Below are positions 1-8,458 of a stretch of 64,000 bases of DNA, in pieces. The position numbers and the translations under genes were made by a program. Below the pieces are notes generated by a model that did not search any database, was not told the origin of the DNA, and was given only the letters and a program-made list of their open reading frames with translations. The first letter of the stretch is position 1; every line of letters starts with the position of its first letter. Source of the DNA: Chloroflexi bacterium bin125 (GTDB lineage: Bacteria > Chloroflexota > Dehalococcoidia > Bin125); assembly GCA_002239025.1 (NCBI GenBank), contig MPNM01000010.1, positions 55,096 through 119,095 on the forward strand, written 5' to 3'.

Positions 1-282
1 GTCAACCTGGGCGAGACGCGAATTGAGATCCTGCTGCCCGAGGACAACGTCAGCGGGATCGGAAAGTACCTTGAACGTCGCGGCCCCGGCCTGCATCACC
101 TGGGCTACGGCTCGACCGATGTCGTCGGCGACACCAAGCTCTTCATGGAGCGCGGCCTGTCGTACATCGACTTCGGCGGTCCAATCGACGAGATCACGGC
201 ATCGTTCTTCCACCCCAAGACGGCAGGCGGCATCCTGACCGAGATCGTCCCGGATCGTAGGCCGCAGGCCTCGGGTTCGTAG
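1..282 (+). CDS. mce: Methylmalonyl-CoA epimerase, C-terminal part (5' end outside window)
   Basis: The reading frame is open from base 1 to a TAG at 280-282, giving the last 93 residues of a VOC (glyoxalase-fold) protein. It carries the HHLGY motif followed by HPK..GG and a final T-E-I-V strand. In methylmalonyl-CoA epimerases these supply the metal-binding His and Glu. The enzyme interconverts (S)- and (R)-methylmalonyl-CoA in propionyl-CoA metabolism. The mutase is not in this window. Another VOC lyase is possible, but the motif spacing favours the epimerase. Confidence 0.82.
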   Translation, partial: VNLGETRIEILLPEDNVSGIGKYLERRGPGLHHLGYGSTDVVGDTKLFMERGLSYIDFGGPIDEITASFFHPKTAGGILTEIVPDRRPQASGS

Positions 283-307
283 GGAGTTGAAGCCTGTCGG
301 CTTGCTA

Positions 308-367
308 TAGGGGCAGCCCTTGTGGCTGCCCGCTCTGCGGGCCGGGCGACCACAAGGGTCGGCCCTA
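308..367. repeat. 60-bp palindromic repeat element
   Basis: Two 24-base arms (308-331 and 344-367) are near-perfect reverse complements, each beginning or ending TAGGG/CCCTA, separated by a short GC-rich spacer. The right arm has a close match at 17701-17724, so this is a dispersed repeat and not a local terminator. No coding potential is seen in the rest of the gap 283-429. Confidence 0.7.
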
Positions 368-429
368 GGCGAACGCTTGACGAGCGAGGGTCCACGCGTC
401 AACAGTGATCAGGGCAGAGGGCGATACTG

Positions 430-1311
430 ATGACGTCAAGCCGGCTGGCACTCCAGGACCGACGACTGGCACTCGTGCTCAGCGGCGGCGGTGCGTCGGG
501 GATTGTCCAGGTTCCGTTCCTTGAGGAGTTGATTCGGCGTGGGATTCGGCCCGACCTGATCGTGGGATCGTCGGTCGGCGCAGTCAATGGCGCGTTCCTG
601 GCCTTTCACCCGAACAATATCGAGGGACTGGCCGAGCTCTGGATTGCGCTGCGCGACAACCGGCTCTGGCATCGCAACCTGTTGCGCATCGGACGGCGGC
701 TGCTCACCCGCGGCACCTCGCTCTATTCGAACCGCTTTCTGCGCGACCTGTTCAAGCAGCATGTGACCATCGATGAAATCGCGGCCTCCGAGATCCCGCT
801 GTTTCTGGTTACGACCAGCCTGTCCAGCGGACGCAAACACGTGATGGCCAAAGGACAATTGTTGGCCACGGTCATGGCGTCGGTTGCGTTGCCGGGACTG
901 TTTCCGCCCGTACGGCTTGAGGCCGACTGGTGTGTCGATGGCGGATTGTCCTCGGGTCTTGACCTGGAGACGGCGATCCTGAACGGCGCAAGCCATACGC
1001 TGGCGGTTGATCTCGGCGTGCATCCGTCGCCGTATCAGCCGCGCGGACTGGTTGACCTGTTGGCACGCTCGATGGAGATCGCCTCACAGGAACGGACCAA
1101 GTCGGAGATCGACCAGTTCGGTTCTCTCGTGCCGACGGTGATCTGGCGTCCGGGCCTGCGTGCGGCATCGTTTGGATCGTTTGAAGACGTGGATGAGCTC
1201 TATGCGGCCGCAAAGGACCTTGCCCCAGTGATGATTGACCAGGCCATCGGTCCCGACGGTGAGTGGCTGCCCGGCGTCTACGAGGGCGTCGTCTCGGTGG
1301 CGAGGGTTTAG
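430..1311 (+). CDS. Patatin-like phospholipase
   Basis: A 293-residue protein of the bacterial patatin (RssA-like) family, which hydrolyses acyl esters of lipids with a Ser-Asp dyad. It has the glycine-rich oxyanion loop (SGGGASG, residues 18-24), the nucleophile elbow GSSVG (Ser48) and the DGG motif (Asp170). There is no signal peptide, so it is cytoplasmic or membrane-associated. Its stop lies three bases before the start of the CaiB gene at 1315, which suggests co-transcription. The substrate cannot be read from the sequence. Confidence 0.85.
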   Translation: MTSSRLALQDRRLALVLSGGGASGIVQVPFLEELIRRGIRPDLIVGSSVGAVNGAFLAFHPNNIEGLAELWIALRDNRLWHRNLLRIGRRLLTRGTSLYSNRFLRDLFKQHVTIDEIAASEIPLFLVTTSLSSGRKHVMAKGQLLATVMASVALPGLFPPVRLEADWCVDGGLSSGLDLETAILNGASHTLAVDLGVHPSPYQPRGLVDLLARSMEIASQERTKSEIDQFGSLVPTVIWRPGLRAASFGSFEDVDELYAAAKDLAPVMIDQAIGPDGEWLPGVYEGVVSVARV

Positions 1312-1314
1312 CGC

Positions 1315-2517
1315 ATGGCCGGTATGTCCGATCTGCGGGTGTTGGATCTCAGTGACCAGGTCTCGGGCGCATATGCCTCGCGATTGCTGGCCACGGCCGG
1401 CGCTGACGTGACGCTGATTGAGCCAGTGGACGGATCTTCGCTGCGTTCGCGTCCTCCGCTGCTGACGGCGACAGAACCGAATCGCAGCGCGGCGTTCGAG
1501 TATCTCTCGGCCTGGAAACGCGGAGTGGCGCTGGACTGGTCGTCGGAGGCTGGGTTCGATGCGCTCGGTCGATTGCTGGATCAGGCAGATGTAGTCGTGA
1601 CCACGATGGCAGCAGCCGACGCGCTGGCCTTTGATCGGCGGATACGGGCAGAGCGACCACCGCTCATCCATGTCTCGGCCACCTCCTACGGACTGACCGG
1701 ACCGTGGGCCGGCTGGAGATCATCCGACCTGACCGATTGGGCCGCGGGCGGCTATCTGTACATCACCGGTGATCCGCTGCGCGAGCCGCTGCAGGGCGCG
1801 GGGCCATGGGCGTCGTACGTCGGGGGCATCGCTTCAGCAGTCGGGGCGCTAGCTGCGTTGCATGCTCGTCGTAGAACGGGACGTGGTCAGTTGGTCGATG
1901 TTGGGACGATGGAGACGATGGCCTCGGCTCATCAGTGGAGCCTGGCCATGTGGTCGCACCAGGGACGAATCAAGCATCGCGCCAATAATCGCCATGCCGA
2001 GGCGCATCATCCAGTTTCATTGATGCAGGTCGGAGATGGCTGGGTCTGCATCGCCGCACCGTCGCAGGCGCAGTGGATCAATCTGTGTGTGGCGTTGGAT
2101 CTGCCGGAGATGGCCGACGACCCGCGTTACGCGACCGCTGGTCTTCGATACGACGTCGCCGAAGAGATCGATGGTCGCTTCGCCCCGTTTCTGATGTCGC
2201 GCACCAGGACCGAAGTCGTCGAGCACTTGCAAGCGCAACACGTGCCGGCCAGCGCCGTGCTGTCGATGGACGAGGTATTGGTTGACGAACAGCTTGAGGC
2301 TCGAGCCTACTGGGCCTATCCCGAGGATCTGGGCGAAGGAGTGAAGATGCCCGGTGTGCCGTTCGTCCTACCGTCGTCGCCCACGCAATTCAAAGCCGCG
2401 CCAACGCTCGGAGCGGATTCTGCGTCGGTGCTCGATGAGGCAGGGATGCAACGTGAAGAGATCGAGTCGTTGGCAGCATCCGGCGTGATTGGTCTGAGCG
2501 GAGCGGACTGTGGCTGA
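1315..2517 (+). CDS. CaiB/BaiF class III CoA-transferase, subunit lacking the catalytic Asp
   Basis: A 400-residue class III CoA-transferase homologue with the usual N-terminal DLS...GAYASRLLA..GADV segment and the GRGQLVDV motif near 189-195. Aligned ungapped from that motif to formyl-CoA transferase, the position of the Asp that forms the aspartyl-CoA anhydride (Asp169 there) is Ser167 here, in A-S-Y-V-G-G. The downstream partner (2510-3844) keeps the Asp and overlaps this gene by 8 bases. I infer that the two form a heteromer, as in the known two-subunit enzymes BbsEF and SmtAB. Substrates are unknown. Confidence 0.85.
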   Translation: MAGMSDLRVLDLSDQVSGAYASRLLATAGADVTLIEPVDGSSLRSRPPLLTATEPNRSAAFEYLSAWKRGVALDWSSEAGFDALGRLLDQADVVVTTMAAADALAFDRRIRAERPPLIHVSATSYGLTGPWAGWRSSDLTDWAAGGYLYITGDPLREPLQGAGPWASYVGGIASAVGALAALHARRRTGRGQLVDVGTMETMASAHQWSLAMWSHQGRIKHRANNRHAEAHHPVSLMQVGDGWVCIAAPSQAQWINLCVALDLPEMADDPRYATAGLRYDVAEEIDGRFAPFLMSRTRTEVVEHLQAQHVPASAVLSMDEVLVDEQLEARAYWAYPEDLGEGVKMPGVPFVLPSSPTQFKAAPTLGADSASVLDEAGMQREEIESLAASGVIGLSGADCG

Positions 2518-3844
2518 GGGCATGTTGTCCGGAGTGCGTGTCGTCGAGTTCGGCTATGCCTGGGCTGGACCGCTGGTCGGCCGGACGCTCGGTGATCTGG
2601 GCGCAGACGTGATCAAGCTGGAGCAGGACGTGTCACGTGGCGGTCATCTGCCCGACGATCCCGTGTTGCGCGCCGCGCTCGACGACTGGCGGCGCGGAGA
2701 GGCAGTCGAGCCAATGTTGCGAGCGTCCGTCTTCCCCGACGGTGAGCCTGAACCGGAGCCGTGGAATCGGGCGGGGATTTTCAACAAGCACAATCGCAAC
2801 AAGCGCGGATTGTGCGCGGACCTGAAGTCAGCCTCAGGCAAGAAGATCTGGCGACGGCTGGTTAAACAGTCGGACGTGATCGTCGACAACTTCAGTCCGC
2901 GTGGGGTCAAGAATCTGGGCATCGACTACGAGACGGTTCGCGAGTGGAATCCGGGCATCATCTCGGTCTCATGCACGGGCTATGGACACACGGGACCGTT
3001 CCGACAGCGAGTCTCGTACGGGCCGGTGCTGGAAGCGCACTCAGGCGCGGCATCGGCGACCGGCTACGTCGAAGGCGGTCCGATGAAGATGGGCCACGCA
3101 TTTCCCGACCCAATCGGCGGTCTGCACGGAGCCTTTGCGGTGCTCGCTGCGCTGTGGGAGCGCGACGCAACGGGTCAGGGATGCTTCGTCGATCTGTCCC
3201 AGCTTCAGACCTACACATCGGTCGCCGGAGATCTCGTCCTCGAGACATCGGCGCAGGGCCAGGCGCCGGCGCGAGGCAACCGCTCGCGCAGTTGCGCCCC
3301 TCAGGGCGTGTATCGATGTCGAGACGAGAGTCCCGATGCACGAGAGTCGATGGATATGTGGATCGCGATCACCATTGAAGATGATGACGCCTGGAAGCGA
3401 TTCACAATACTGGTCGGGGACATTCGACTTGAGGATGATCGATTCCGAGACACGTCTGGACGCTTCGAGTATCACGACGAAATCGACGCGCTGATCAATG
3501 AGTGGACACGCCCTCAGGATCGCTTCGAGCTGGCCGAGCGTCTGCAAGCGGCGGATATCACCGCCCTGCCAGCAATGACCAATGGCGACCTGGTGCAGTC
3601 GGCTCACCTGCGCGATCGGGGGTTCATCGTGGAGTGGGATCAGCCCGGAGTCGGCGTCTACGAGTACGGCGGCTTCCCCATCCACTTCAGCGATTGGGGT
3701 CCAACCGAGATGCATCCCGCGCCGCAGTTGGGCGGGGACAACCGCCAGATCTGCGAGGAGCTCGGATTCTCGGTTGAGGAGATCGACGGGTTCGTCGCGG
3801 ATGGCACCCTGGTTGATCAGCCGCCGCTGACTGGTGGTCGGTAG
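2510..3844 (+). CDS. CaiB/BaiF class III CoA-transferase, catalytic subunit
   Basis: A 444-residue CoA-transferase starting at GTG 2510, which overlaps the end of the preceding gene by 8 bases and so implies translational coupling. The catalytic Asp is Asp200 in F-P-D-P-I-G-G, correctly spaced before the GQG.FVDLS motif. An insertion of about 30 residues near positions 47-90, compared with short family members, includes an acidic Pro-Glu stretch. The protein probably moves CoA between two carboxylic acids. The identity of the acids cannot be inferred. Confidence 0.87.
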   Translation: MAEGMLSGVRVVEFGYAWAGPLVGRTLGDLGADVIKLEQDVSRGGHLPDDPVLRAALDDWRRGEAVEPMLRASVFPDGEPEPEPWNRAGIFNKHNRNKRGLCADLKSASGKKIWRRLVKQSDVIVDNFSPRGVKNLGIDYETVREWNPGIISVSCTGYGHTGPFRQRVSYGPVLEAHSGAASATGYVEGGPMKMGHAFPDPIGGLHGAFAVLAALWERDATGQGCFVDLSQLQTYTSVAGDLVLETSAQGQAPARGNRSRSCAPQGVYRCRDESPDARESMDMWIAITIEDDDAWKRFTILVGDIRLEDDRFRDTSGRFEYHDEIDALINEWTRPQDRFELAERLQAADITALPAMTNGDLVQSAHLRDRGFIVEWDQPGVGVYEYGGFPIHFSDWGPTEMHPAPQLGGDNRQICEELGFSVEEIDGFVADGTLVDQPPLTGGR

Positions 3845-3847
3845 CAG

Positions 3848-5047
3848 CTACTCGTCGGTCGATGGGGTGCGGACGTGTTGGTGGGCCCTGAGGTATTCCC
3901 GAGTCATCATCAGGGCGGTGATGCCTTCTCCGACGGCGGCTCCGAGCTGCTTGGTTGAACCGGCGCGCGCATCGCCGGCGGCGTAGATTGATTCGACGCT
4001 TGTCTGGAAGCGATCATCGGTTTGGATGAAACCTCGCTGGTCGAGATCAACGACTCCCTGGAGGAAGTCGGTATTGGGCTGCAAGCCGATGAATACAAAG
4101 ACGCCGTCAGGGCTGGTTTGTACGGTTCCCGCGCCCGACTCCAGGGTCAACGCCGAGAGTTTGCCATTGCTCTCCATGGCACTGACCGACGTATTGAGGG
4201 ACAGCACAATCTGTGGATGTGACTGCACTTTCTCCTGCAAGACTGCCGAGCCGGCGAGTCGCTCGCCGCGATGGATGATATGCACCTGCTCAGCGAACTG
4301 GGTTAAGTACAACCCTTCCTCCAACGCCGAGTTGCCTCCGCCGATCACGGCGATCTGCTTCGCTCCGGCGTAAAACGGGCCGTCGCAAGTTGAGCAAAAG
4401 TGAACCGACGTGCCAATCAGATCGTCCTCGCCCGGAACGCCGAGTCGTCGATACGTGCTGCCCGGAGTCAGAATCGCCGCGTGCGCTGCGACGCGGTCTC
4501 CAGAGGACAGCGTGACTTGGACGTCCGACGACACGGCAATCTCGGCCGCTCCCACTGCTGACAACAACTCCACACCGAATCGCCGTGCCTGCGCGACGAA
4601 CTTCGACATGAGGTCGTCGCCGTCTACGCCGTCGGGAAAGCCGGGGTAGTTGTCAATCCGGTTCGTCACTCCGGCCTGTCCGCCAAGCGCGGAACGTTCG
4701 ACGACGACAGTGTCGATGCCCTCGCGGGCGGCATATATCGAGGCTGCAAGGCCAGCCGGTCCGCCACCGATGATCGCGAGATCGTAGAACTGTCGCTGGG
4801 GCCGGACTTGAATGCCCAGCGCCTGGGCGAGTTCCTCATCGCTCGGCTCAATCAGCATGCCGCCATCGGGCAGAATGACGGTTGGGATCGAGCGACCGCC
4901 GTTCTGCAACTCCTCGACGTAGGCCAAGGCCTCCGGATCCTGGTCGATGTCGATCCAGTCGTAATCGAGGCGATGCTCGCTGAGGAATGCCTTGGATCGC
5001 CGGCAATCGGGGCACCAAGGCGCGCCGTAGACCTTCAGCTCAGCCAT
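3848..5047 (-). CDS. Glutaredoxin-thioredoxin reductase fusion
   Basis: Residues 1-80 are a glutaredoxin-like domain with the redox pair CPDC (Cys12, Cys15). Residues 85-399 are a low-molecular-weight thioredoxin reductase with an FAD site (GGGPAGLA near 94-101), the redox pair CSTC (Cys218, Cys221) and an NADPH site (GGGNSA near 236). It probably uses NADPH to reduce its own N-terminal dithiol domain or a thioredoxin. The ATG at 5047 is chosen because it starts the domain exactly and gives an 8-base overlap with the GNAT gene; an in-frame start 33 bases upstream would add an unlikely tail. It is the last gene of the minus-strand operon 6924-3848. Confidence 0.87.
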   Translation of the reverse strand: MAELKVYGAPWCPDCRRSKAFLSEHRLDYDWIDIDQDPEALAYVEELQNGGRSIPTVILPDGGMLIEPSDEELAQALGIQVRPQRQFYDLAIIGGGPAGLAASIYAAREGIDTVVVERSALGGQAGVTNRIDNYPGFPDGVDGDDLMSKFVAQARRFGVELLSAVGAAEIAVSSDVQVTLSSGDRVAAHAAILTPGSTYRRLGVPGEDDLIGTSVHFCSTCDGPFYAGAKQIAVIGGGNSALEEGLYLTQFAEQVHIIHRGERLAGSAVLQEKVQSHPQIVLSLNTSVSAMESNGKLSALTLESGAGTVQTSPDGVFVFIGLQPNTDFLQGVVDLDQRGFIQTDDRFQTSVESIYAAGDARAGSTKQLGAAVGEGITALMMTREYLRAHQHVRTPSTDE

Positions 5048-5534
5048 CTCGTCCCGTCCGAGCCAGCGTCGCGATGCCATCTTCGTCCAGCCTATAGAGC
5101 AGCCACTCCGACTCGTGAGTCATCCCGAGCTGGTGATAGAACTTACGAGCCGGATTCCAGTCAAGCACCGAGAGGTCGAGCCGAGCCCAGCCTCGCGCTT
5201 CGGCGACTTGCGCTAATGCGCGCATCAACGCGAAACCCGCTCCAGTGCCACGCGCTTCCGCGGTGACGAACAGGTCCTCGAGGTACAGCGCCGGTGTGCC
5301 GGTCCAGGTTGAATAATGCGGAAAGAAGAGCGCCATGCCGACTGGCTGTCCGTCACGCTCGGCGATTAGCGTCTCGAACATTCGATGATCGCCGAAGCCG
5401 TCGCGGCGGATGCTCTCGACGGTCGCCTTGACCGTCGAGAGCGGTTCGTTCTCAAACTCGGCCAGACCAACGATGAAATCGAGGATGGTCTGCGCGTCGT
5501 CGGGCGTGGCTTCACGGATGCGGATGTCAGGCAC
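5040..5534 (-). CDS. GNAT-family N-acetyltransferase
   Basis: A 164-residue GCN5-related acetyltransferase with the acetyl-CoA pyrophosphate loop around ARGTGAGFALM and a preceding YLEDLFV strand, close to diamine/spermidine-acetyltransferase-like members. It starts at GTG 5534, 11 bases after the crotonase stop, and overlaps the reductase gene downstream by 8 bases, so it lies inside an operon. The acetylated substrate (small amine or protein) is unknown. Confidence 0.85.
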   Translation of the reverse strand: MPDIRIREATPDDAQTILDFIVGLAEFENEPLSTVKATVESIRRDGFGDHRMFETLIAERDGQPVGMALFFPHYSTWTGTPALYLEDLFVTAEARGTGAGFALMRALAQVAEARGWARLDLSVLDWNPARKFYHQLGMTHESEWLLYRLDEDGIATLARTGRDG

Positions 5535-5545
5535 AGCGATCTCGA

Positions 5546-6340
5546 CTACTCGCCGGTGAAGATGGGCGGGCGCTTCTCGATGAAGGACGCCTGGGCCTCG
5601 CGAACGTCGTGTTCCGAGCGAGTGGCGTGCGAAATGGCCGTGATCTCGTTGCGCAGCGCCTCGTCGAGCGTGGCGTTGAGATTGCGCTGCATCACGCGTT
5701 TGGCGGCGCGAGAGGCGAGTGGTGGCCAGAACGCGATCTCGGAGGCCAGCGCGCGAGCGCGGTTCATCAGCTCTTCGTGCGGCACCCGCTGATTGACTAG
5801 TCCAATCTGTAGCGCCTCGTCGGACTCGACAAAGCGGCTGGTCTGGACCAGTTCGACGGCTTTCGGATAGCCAACGACGCGAGGCAGGAACCAGGTCATG
5901 CCAGCGTCGGGGCTGAGCGAGCGCTCGAGGAAGACAACCTTGAATCGTGCCTTTTCGGAGGCGACACGCAGGTCACAGGAGAGTGCCAGGCTCATCCCGG
6001 CGCCCGCCGCAACGCCGTTGACGGCGGCGATGGTCGGCTTGTCGAGCTGGCCAAACGCGAGCGCCTGGTGGCCGACCCAGCCGAACTCGTCCATCCGGTC
6101 GTTCTGGGTGTCAGGAGCCGAATCCTTGGGACGGGCAGTCAGGTCGGCGCCCGAGCAGAAGCCACGTCCGGCGCCGGTGACGATCACGACGCGAACGTCA
6201 TCATCAGCCTGGAGCTGGTTGGCAGCGGCGACCATCTCATTGTGCAGATCGCGCGAAAGCGCATTCAGTTTCTCCGGGCGATCAAGCATGATCGTCCCGA
6301 TCTGGTCGGCGATATCGAGTCTCAGGTGTTGGAAAGTCAT
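5546..6340 (-). CDS. Crotonase-family protein, PaaG-like isomerase
   Basis: A crotonase-fold protein of 264 residues. The two Glu residues that define enoyl-CoA hydratases are absent: the GGGCE position reads GAGMS and the F.QPE position reads FKVVF. Instead it has Asp145 in S-P-D-A-G-M-T-W-F-L-P, matching the catalytic Asp of PaaG-type isomerases, so isomerisation of an unsaturated or epoxy-CoA ester is more likely than hydration. The ATG at 6340 overlaps the tag stop (ATGA) and is preferred to an upstream in-frame start at 6403. Confidence 0.82.
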   Translation of the reverse strand: MTFQHLRLDIADQIGTIMLDRPEKLNALSRDLHNEMVAAANQLQADDDVRVVIVTGAGRGFCSGADLTARPKDSAPDTQNDRMDEFGWVGHQALAFGQLDKPTIAAVNGVAAGAGMSLALSCDLRVASEKARFKVVFLERSLSPDAGMTWFLPRVVGYPKAVELVQTSRFVESDEALQIGLVNQRVPHEELMNRARALASEIAFWPPLASRAAKRVMQRNLNATLDEALRNEITAISHATRSEHDVREAQASFIEKRPPIFTGE

Positions 6341-6924
6341 GATTCGCTCCGTTCGTTGAGCAGCGTACTGCGCATCGTGGCAATCTCTGAGAATCGGAAG
6401 CACGAAGCATCGTGATCGTTGACGATGCCGACCGCCTGCATGAATGCGTAGCAGGTCGTGGGCCCAACGAACCGGAATCCACGACGCTTGAACTCGCGAG
6501 ACATAGCTTTCGACTCATCGGTCTGCGATTGCATGTCGGTGCGCGGCTCGTTTGCAGGATCGGCGTAGGCCCAGACGATGTCTGCGATTGACAGTCCCTG
6601 TTCGCGAAGCAGCAACGTCGCCCGCGCGTTGGCGATGGTCGACTCAATCTTGCCCCGATGTCGGATGATGCCTGTGTCATGGACCAGCAGATCCACACTT
6701 GCTTCGTCGATCTCGGCGATGGCTTCGACATTCCACTCAAGGAATGCGCGCCGGTATCCGTCGCGGCGCATCAGGATCGTGTGCCAGGAGAGTCCCGCCT
6801 GTGCACCCTCGAGTGTCAGCGCCTCAAAGAGTTTCGCCTCATCTTGTGTCGGGACGCCCCACTCGAGATCGTGGTAAGCAATCTCGTCAGGGTCGTCGCC
6901 GGGCCAGGAACATCGTTGGGGCAT
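6337..6924 (-). CDS. tag: DNA-3-methyladenine glycosylase I
   Basis: A helix-hairpin-helix glycosylase of 195 residues that removes 3-methyladenine from DNA. It begins M-P-Q-R-C-S-W and has YHDLEWGVP, EGAQAGLSW and GIIRHRGKI, all diagnostic of Tag. The zinc ligands (Cys near the N-terminus, the His of YHD, and the His and Cys of NDHDASC) are present. The ATG at 6924, with GGAA 8 bases upstream, is chosen over a TTG at 6936. It heads the minus-strand operon ending at 3848. Confidence 0.93.
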   Translation of the reverse strand: MPQRCSWPGDDPDEIAYHDLEWGVPTQDEAKLFEALTLEGAQAGLSWHTILMRRDGYRRAFLEWNVEAIAEIDEASVDLLVHDTGIIRHRGKIESTIANARATLLLREQGLSIADIVWAYADPANEPRTDMQSQTDESKAMSREFKRRGFRFVGPTTCYAFMQAVGIVNDHDASCFRFSEIATMRSTLLNERSES

Positions 6925-6998
6925 GGTCGGTTCCAATGGGTACCGCTTGGGTAAAATGGCATCACTAGACTAAGACCGAAGACGAGGGGAAAGCGTCT

Positions 6999-7094
6999 GT
7001 GGCCGACAAGCCGGGTAAGACACCACCAAAGCGTCCGGTCAGCAAGCCCGGAAAGGTCACGACCAGTGACCCGCGAAAGCCGGTAAGAGGGTGA
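6999..7094 (+). CDS. Possible 31-residue basic peptide
   Basis: A short frame from GTG 6999 to TGA 7094 encodes a Lys/Pro/Arg-rich peptide (MADKPGKTPPKRP...). A GAGGGG motif lies 10 bases before the start, and a second basic frame follows four bases after the stop. I recognise no family. It lies in the 338-base gap between tag and the membrane-protein gene, which otherwise shows nothing. A chance frame is quite possible. Confidence 0.3.
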   Translation: MADKPGKTPPKRPVSKPGKVTTSDPRKPVRG

Positions 7095-7098
7095 TCAA

Positions 7099-7266
7099 GT
7101 GAGGATCTTGAAGAGGTGGAAGCTCTCCCTTCTCCGAAGGATTCGTAGGATCTTTGTGCCTGAACCGCTGCACACAGACCAAGACCGCGAAGAAGCGAGA
7201 CAGTTTCGCGAGCGGAACCCAAGAGTCCCTTTCTCGAGACCAGCTCGTTGGCGCTCCGGCCTCTAA
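7099..7266 (+). CDS. Possible 55-residue basic peptide
   Basis: A frame from GTG 7099 to TAA 7266 encodes a strongly cationic peptide (begins V-R-I-L-K-R-W-K-L, with many Arg and a Pro-rich end). It follows the 31-residue frame by four bases and overlaps the end of the convergent membrane-protein gene by four. The N-terminal half could form an amphipathic helix. No family is recognised and no clear Shine-Dalgarno site is seen. Confidence 0.28.
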   Translation: MRILKRWKLSLLRRIRRIFVPEPLHTDQDREEARQFRERNPRVPFSRPARWRSGL

Positions 7267-7775
7267 CCGGGGCTCGAGGCACTGGCCCAGACAACAGCGG
7301 CACTGATCAGCAGGGCCACGACGTGAAGCAATGTGCCGAACGCAATTACTCTGATGTAAGTTCCCTTCCGTTCGATTTCGTTGACGACGTCGTCTGACGC
7401 TTCACTGAGCGCTTCAATGTAGTACCAGGCCAAGAAGTGGTCGGTCCACCCTCCCTGTCTGTTTTGGAGGAGTCCGGCAGGCTCATTGAACTGCGAAATC
7501 GTACGTGGCTTTACGCAGAGCCATCCCAACGTCAGGAGGGCGCAAACGGCAAATCCTGGCGCCAGTATTGCCCAGCCTGATAGTGATAGACCGACGATCG
7601 CCCCAACGAACGCGGCAAACAACGCCAGATTGACTGCAGCCAGGAACATGGCCTTGCTGTCTAGTGTGTCAGTCGCGCTCAACAACGTTGCCAAGTGGGC
7701 GCTGGCCACCTGGAGGGAAGCCATTCCTTGAGACTCTGATGATTCGTATGGCCCTTGGGGCGGGATGATCGGCAT
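7263..7775 (-). CDS. Three-TM membrane protein, PycTM/SLATT-like topology
   Basis: A 170-residue protein with hydrophobic segments near 44-62, 66-90 and 142-165, and a cytoplasmic stretch of about 50 residues between the second and third. The helix before TM1 contains D-T-L-D-S-K-A, and an amphipathic helix (EALSEASDDVVNEIERKGTY) precedes TM3. This plan resembles the PycTM/SLATT membrane effectors of nucleotide-signalling defence systems, but no cyclase or sensor gene is adjacent, so this is only a similarity of architecture. An alternative start is ATG 7724. It is divergent from coaE by 20 bases. Confidence 0.72.
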   Translation of the reverse strand: MPIIPPQGPYESSESQGMASLQVASAHLATLLSATDTLDSKAMFLAAVNLALFAAFVGAIVGLSLSGWAILAPGFAVCALLTLGWLCVKPRTISQFNEPAGLLQNRQGGWTDHFLAWYYIEALSEASDDVVNEIERKGTYIRVIAFGTLLHVVALLISAAVVWASASSPG

Positions 7776-7795
7776 AGCTCGAATATCCTAGTGCC

Positions 7796-8401
7796 ATGGC
7801 CTTTGTTCTTGGCATCACCGGATCCATTGCCTGTGGCAAGTCGCTGCTTTGCCAGCACCTTGTCGAGGCCTACGGCGCTCGACACATTGACGCCGACCGA
7901 CATGTTCACACCATGTACGAGCCGGGCAAACCGGCGTTCGACAGGATCGTGGCTCAGTTCGGCAACACTGTTGTTGGCACTGACGGATTCATCGACCGCA
8001 AGGCACTGGGTGACATCGTCTTTGGCAAGCCCGATCTGCTGGCGGCCCTTCGGACAGCGATTGGCGATATCGAGGGCGAATTCATGCGACTCCTGCGAGA
8101 GCTGAAGGACGATCCAGCGCCAATCGCGGTGTTTGAAGCTGTCCGGCTCTTCGAGGGGCCGTACATGGAAGTCTGCGATGCCGGCTGGCTGGTGGCGTCG
8201 GAGGACGAAACCGCGCTGACGCGACTGATGTCCCGCAAGAACTTCTCGCGCGAGGAAGCAGAACAACGGATGGCGTCGGCGATTCACTGGACCGAGCGTG
8301 CGCCCAAAGCCGACCTGGTGCTGCACAATGACAGCTCGGTCGAAGAATTTCTCGCCTCCGTCGACGACGCCATCGCGAGCGCACTGAAGGATCATCAATA
8401 G
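7796..8401 (+). CDS. coaE: Dephospho-CoA kinase
   Basis: A P-loop kinase of 201 residues that phosphorylates the 3'-hydroxyl of dephospho-CoA, the last step of CoA biosynthesis. The Walker A motif is GSIACGKS (residues 9-16), followed by the family's HIDADRHVH segment and the lid region R-L-M-S-R. Length is normal. It sits among several CoA-transferase genes, although coaE genes also occur alone. Its 3' end is 57 bases from the double CaiB gene. Confidence 0.92.
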   Translation: MAFVLGITGSIACGKSLLCQHLVEAYGARHIDADRHVHTMYEPGKPAFDRIVAQFGNTVVGTDGFIDRKALGDIVFGKPDLLAALRTAIGDIEGEFMRLLRELKDDPAPIAVFEAVRLFEGPYMEVCDAGWLVASEDETALTRLMSRKNFSREEAEQRMASAIHWTERAPKADLVLHNDSSVEEFLASVDDAIASALKDHQ

Positions 8402-8458
8402 CCGCTAGCCTCTAGTCGCAACAACATCCCTTGCCACGAGTTTCTGATGGAGGCGAAT

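Noticed and set aside
6965..7303. 112-residue minus-strand frame before the tag gene
   Set aside because: It overlaps the end of the membrane-protein gene and has no domain or ribosome site; the short plus-strand frames fit the gap better.
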